DNA of 64,000 nucleotides from Lonicera japonica. Its lineage: Eukaryota > Streptophyta > Magnoliopsida > Dipsacales > Caprifoliaceae. The DNA is taken from NCBI GenBank assembly GCA_021464415.1, contig CM038470.1, forward strand, positions 8,692,394 to 8,756,393, read 5' to 3'. Below the pieces are notes generated by a model. That model saw only the letters and a program-made list of their open reading frames with translations. It was not told the DNA's origin and searched no databases. Both the position numbers and the translations under genes were made by a program. Position 1 is the first letter of the stretch, and each line of letters begins with the position of its first letter. Positions 60,351-64,000 of this stretch are shown here, one piece after another.

Positions 60351-61317
60351 AAATATTTTATTATTATTATTTTTAGTTGGACAAGTGAAGGACAAGTAAA
60401 AAGGGTTCAAATTAGAAATAACTAAAAATATATAGGTTCAAATAATAATAAAACAAACATAACAATCTTCCTCTTTCCCCTAAAACCATTCCCCAGCCAC
60501 CATCGAAACAAAACCCTAGCCCCAACTCTCAACCATCGATTTCTCAGCCTCAACGACTTCTTTCCGGCCCATAAAAGGTACGCTACTCTATCTCGCTCTC
60601 TATCTATCTCTATCTCCGTCTCTCTCTAAGCACGCCACATTTTCAATAGATCGAGAGAGAGAGGGGGGGAAATATATACATACTATTGTTGTTAATTGTG
60701 TGGAGCAGCGAATGAGATGCAAAGGCGGAGGATGAGGGTGAGGAAGACGAAGGCTGCAGTGAGTGGCTAAGGAGAAGAAAACGAAGGCTGCAATTGTAGG
60801 AGTATACCATTACACCCTGCACTGCAACAATAAGCAACTAAAGTAAAATAGCAAGAAAGGAACAAAAAAACCGATAACTGATAAAATGGTCTACACTAAA
60901 TACTACTGATATCGAGAACAACCAACCGGTGGAAAGGAAAATAGAATTTTATGCTCCGGCCGAGAGAGCAAAAACCACTTACCACGATCGAGAGAGAGAA
61001 ACAGCAAAAACCCCCGAGGTTTATTTATGCTCCGTCCTATGTTTGACCTCTAAAGCATGAATACTCATTTATTAGTTTTTGAATATTTTTTAGATACATT
61101 AAGATATATTTAGTACGACTTCATTATTGATCGGGACAAAATTGAATAGGGTTATGGAGATTTTAATGATAAAATAATATGTGTTTATTTTTATTTAAAA
61201 ATAAAATTTATTTATTTATTTGATTTAAATAGATAAAAATAAATACATGTCGTTTTATTATTGGGATCTCATGACCCCATCTAATTTTGCCCCATCAAAT
61301 TTTTTTCCTACTTAGTA

Positions 61318-61600
61318 TTTCATCCGTTCCAATTTAATTGTTCACTATTCTATTTATAGATGTCCCAAAATAGTTGTCCACTTTTCACATTTAGTATATC
61401 ATTAATTATAACAATTTTTTTTATTTTCAATATTACCCTTTAAGCTCTCCACACTTTTTTATTTTAGATTCTATCACCTTTTTTATGAGAAGAAAAATAA
61501 AGAACATTTTTGAAAATAGGTATTTTCTTTTAGAGTAATCATTATGTCTCTTTAATTTTTAGTTTTTCAAAGTGTAACAATTAAATTAGGACGGAAGGAG
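61318..61600. mobile_element. Stowaway-like MITE, 283 bp
   Basis: Left end TTTCATCCGTTCCAATTTAA and the complement of the right end CTCCTTCCGTCCTAATTTAA, flanked by TA on each side (61316-61317 and 61601-61602). The CTCCNTCCGTCC terminus and TA target fit the Tc1/mariner-derived Stowaway group. Confidence 0.75.
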
Positions 61601-61923
61601 TATATGTTTAAGAAAGGATATAAAGTAAAAAATTAAAATGGCCATTGAATTTTATCCCGGGTTTTAAAGCTTATGCCATATTTTAATGTGACCATTCCGT
61701 CTATATTCTGCCATTAAAGTCAGAAAATAATATATGTGCAATGCATATGTACTTTAAAGAAGGGCAAAATTGTCATTTTAGGTCTTAGAGCAACTGAAAC
61801 ACATTACAGCACTACGCTAAACAACCATTTTCGAAGCAAAGAAAGCCTCTCTCTAAAAAACCCTTCCCTCATTTCAAAAGCACTCCATTTTGCAAACTTC
61901 TCAAGAAATCTATTTATTACGGA

Positions 61924-62448
61924 CAATGGCGGAGCCAGGAATAAATTTCAGGGGGGCTAAAAAAAATTTAAGCCAAATCAAATTTAATAATTATGTTTAC
62001 AGACCAATTTTTTACTAAAATACTTCTCCATTCTATTTTGATATTTCAGAAAAGTTAAAAATGATATACTAAAATTAATTATATATTTTGAGATATCTTT
62101 GGATATATAATAAAAAAAAATGGAGGCTGTGTTTCAAAAAAAAAATGAACGATAATGAAGAACGGCAGCCCAAAGAAAAAAGGAAAGAATGTGAAAACTT
62201 ATTATACATTATAAACATCCACCTTCAATTTATAACACTAGTTACACAAAAACCCCGCACAAATATTGGAGACGCACCTCACCAACCATTGATTCCTTAG
62301 CTTATATTACAACCCCTACCCTTAAATTTACATCCAGATTTACACAATGGCCCTTCAATTTTTCCTTCCCACACATAAACTCCTGTACTCTCTGAAATTT
62401 TTTAAAAAGTCCAGGTGGGGCCATGGCCCCCACGTGGCTCTGCCCCTG
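61924..62448. mobile_element. Non-autonomous hAT element, 525 bp
   Basis: Ends CAATGGCGGAGCCA and the complement of TGGCTCTGCCCCTG, flanked by a perfect 8 bp target duplication ATTACGGA (61916-61923 and 62449-62456), the hAT hallmark. A GGGGGGC/GCCCCC pair lies just inside each end. No transposase. Confidence 0.88.
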
Positions 62449-62685
62449 ATTACGGACTAATTCAGAATATTGTTGGAGTATTTGTTTGACGAAAAATGAA
62501 TTGGCAAATAGCAGTGGTTGATAATCCTCGTGATGATCTAGAGATAATGTATTATAAGTATATTTTTCCCTCTTTTCATACATACATTCCATTTTTGCTT
62601 TAATGTGGGCTACGAAAATAAGGGTTTATTGTTGATTGGTAATGAACCCTAGTTTTATGGTTTTAAATAGTAAAAATCCTAGAAT

Positions 62686-64000
62686 ATGTGTTTCAATGTA
62701 GGTTTGTGGGTGAGTCTGAATGTGGTTTTTTTGTTTTCATTTGTCGATTCTCTATTGTTCTCATTGCTTTATCATGGGGGGAAATTTGTGGACATAAAAC
62801 GTAGAGTAGCACCTAAAGTGTATGTGGGTGGCTCAAGGTCGCAAATAGATTATCTCGATCCTGATAAGTTTTCGATAATCAAGATTGAAGATATTGTCAA
62901 AGAGGTGGGATGAAAACCATTTTCTAAATGTTGGTTTAAAGTACCATGTTCGGACTTATGTGACGGGTTAAGGTTATTAGAGAAAGATAGAGATATTCTT
63001 GACATGATGGAATGGGTACCAACTTATAGGATGCTTGAGGTTTATTTGGAACATGATGAAACAGAGGGTGGTAGTGTGATGGGGGTGATGAAATAGAGGT
63101 TGAGGAAATAAGGGGTTTTGATGCTGAGTCTAGTGATGATAAGGCAGAGAAAAATGAAATCAGTGGTAAGAATGGAGAGGACTGCTTCTTTGAGGAAGAG
63201 TATGACTTTGGTGATGAAGAGTTGCTATTTGATACAAATGTTGATGGTGTTGGAATGCAAACTGGTGAAACAGGGGGAAATAAAATAACTGAGGGTGGTA
63301 AAACAAGGGGTAATGACACTTGTGATATAGGTTCAGATGATGAGCTTCGTAGTATCCATTGTTCTGACGATTAAGAAGAAGCTTTGAGCAGCAAACAAAG
63401 AGGTTCAAGGCATAGGTGGCCTGAGTTCAATCGTGAAAGGGATATGAATAACCATCATTTTGAGCTTGGCATGTTATTTGATTGTGCACAAGATTTTAGC
63501 GATGCTGTTAGGGAATAGGCAATCCTAAATAAGAAGGAGATTTCTTTTTATACAAATGAGAAGTGGAGGTTAAGAGTGAGGTCTAAAGCTCCATATAAGT
63601 GGATGGTGTATGCATCGAAGATGCAAAAGCATGATACTTTACAAGTGAAAACCATTATAAAGAAGCATACAAATTACAGGCCATGTTACTACAATCCTCA
63701 CTTGACATCAAAGTGGATTGCATGTAAATATGTGGAGACTATAAGGTGTAATCCTCATATTCCTTTGTTTGCACTTAAGTAAACAGTGAAAGGGGATCAC
63801 ACGGCAGCAGTTACTAAATCTCAAGTATTCAGAGCTAAGAAGAAAGCCCAAATACTTATTGAAGGTACCCATAAAGAACAATACAAGTTACTTTAGAGAT
63901 ATTGTATGGAGATCAAAAGAGCAATGCCACTTACCCCAATTGTTTTTCATAAGGAGGAAGCAACTAATGAAAATGGAGAACAAAGATTTAAAAGATTGTA
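62686..64000 (+). pseudogene. Mutator-like (MuDR) transposase pseudogene, partial at the right edge
   Basis: Translating the plus strand across breaks gives the usual order of a plant MULE transposase. First is a PB1-like N-terminal domain (YHGGKFVDIKRR, GSRSQIDYLDPDKFS, then DGLRLLEKDRDILDM and MLEVYLEHDETE). A long acidic linker follows (about 63080-63380). Then comes the MuDR DNA-binding domain (WPEFNRERDMN, HFELGMLFDCAQDFSDAVRE, then RLRVRSKAPYKWMVYASKMQ and LTSKWIACKYVE). The frame is broken by stops at about 62911, 63372, 63516, 63780 and 63893 and by a frame change near 63080. The catalytic DDE core lies beyond the window. Not functional as read. Confidence 0.82.

Overview
This window is nuclear DNA of a flowering plant, most likely a eudicot. 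It is AT-rich, with intron-containing genes whose closest recognisable relatives are plant families (FAR1-like zinc-finger protein, single-exon Werner-type exonuclease, early-nodulin-like phytocyanin, SWI2/ERCC6L2-type SNF2 ATPase, URI-type prefoldin). Between the genes lie solo LTRs, CACTA, hAT, PIF/Harbinger-like and foldback elements, a SINE and an RTE LINE. The species cannot be named from the sequence. I saw no bacterial, plasmid, phage, CRISPR, rRNA or free-standing tRNA feature.

Layout. 0-2.2 kb: the 5' part of a FAR1-like gene on the minus strand, running off the left edge. 2.3-11.9 kb: repeats, including a degenerate TTCATATTGCAGTCC minisatellite, a Ty3/gypsy-type solo LTR whose U3 carries seven GTCGCGCGAC-type palindromes, a block of TGCTAAA..TTTAGCA dyads, and MITEs with a nested CACTA element. 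11.9-20.3 kb: a decayed tandem duplicate of the exonuclease locus, split by a solo LTR that is itself split by a second solo LTR and a 5.3 kb CACTA element. Each of these three insertions has its own matching target-site duplication. 20.3-26.7 kb: TE remnants, another solo LTR, a foldback element, and the intact exonuclease gene (25000-25650, minus). 26.7-32 kb: MITEs, a SINE with perfect 16 bp target duplications, and a tandem array of about 355 bp units. 32.06-33.12 kb: the phytocyanin-like gene (minus, two exons). 33-47 kb: mostly TE-derived, with a second copy of the 11957-19775 LTR family and a roughly 500 bp-arm inverted repeat ending about 220 bp upstream of the next start codon.

47.15-60.06 kb is the main genic block. 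An eight-exon SWI2 gene (+, 889 aa) converges with a nine-exon URI/prefoldin-like gene (-, 367 aa). All exon phases close exactly in both models. From memory, Arabidopsis orthologues of these two genes are also neighbours (At1g03750/At1g03760), so this may be conserved microsynteny. Two introns of the URI gene can only be closed in frame with GC-AG boundaries, and one intron hosts a 5'-truncated RTE LINE. 61-64 kb: a Stowaway-like MITE, a hAT MITE with an 8 bp target duplication, and a Mutator-like transposase pseudogene running off the right edge.

The five host genes do not form a pathway. The clearest stories are the layered insertion history in the duplicated exonuclease locus, which paralogous empty sites within the same window confirm, and the repeated palindromes in two unrelated LTR families.
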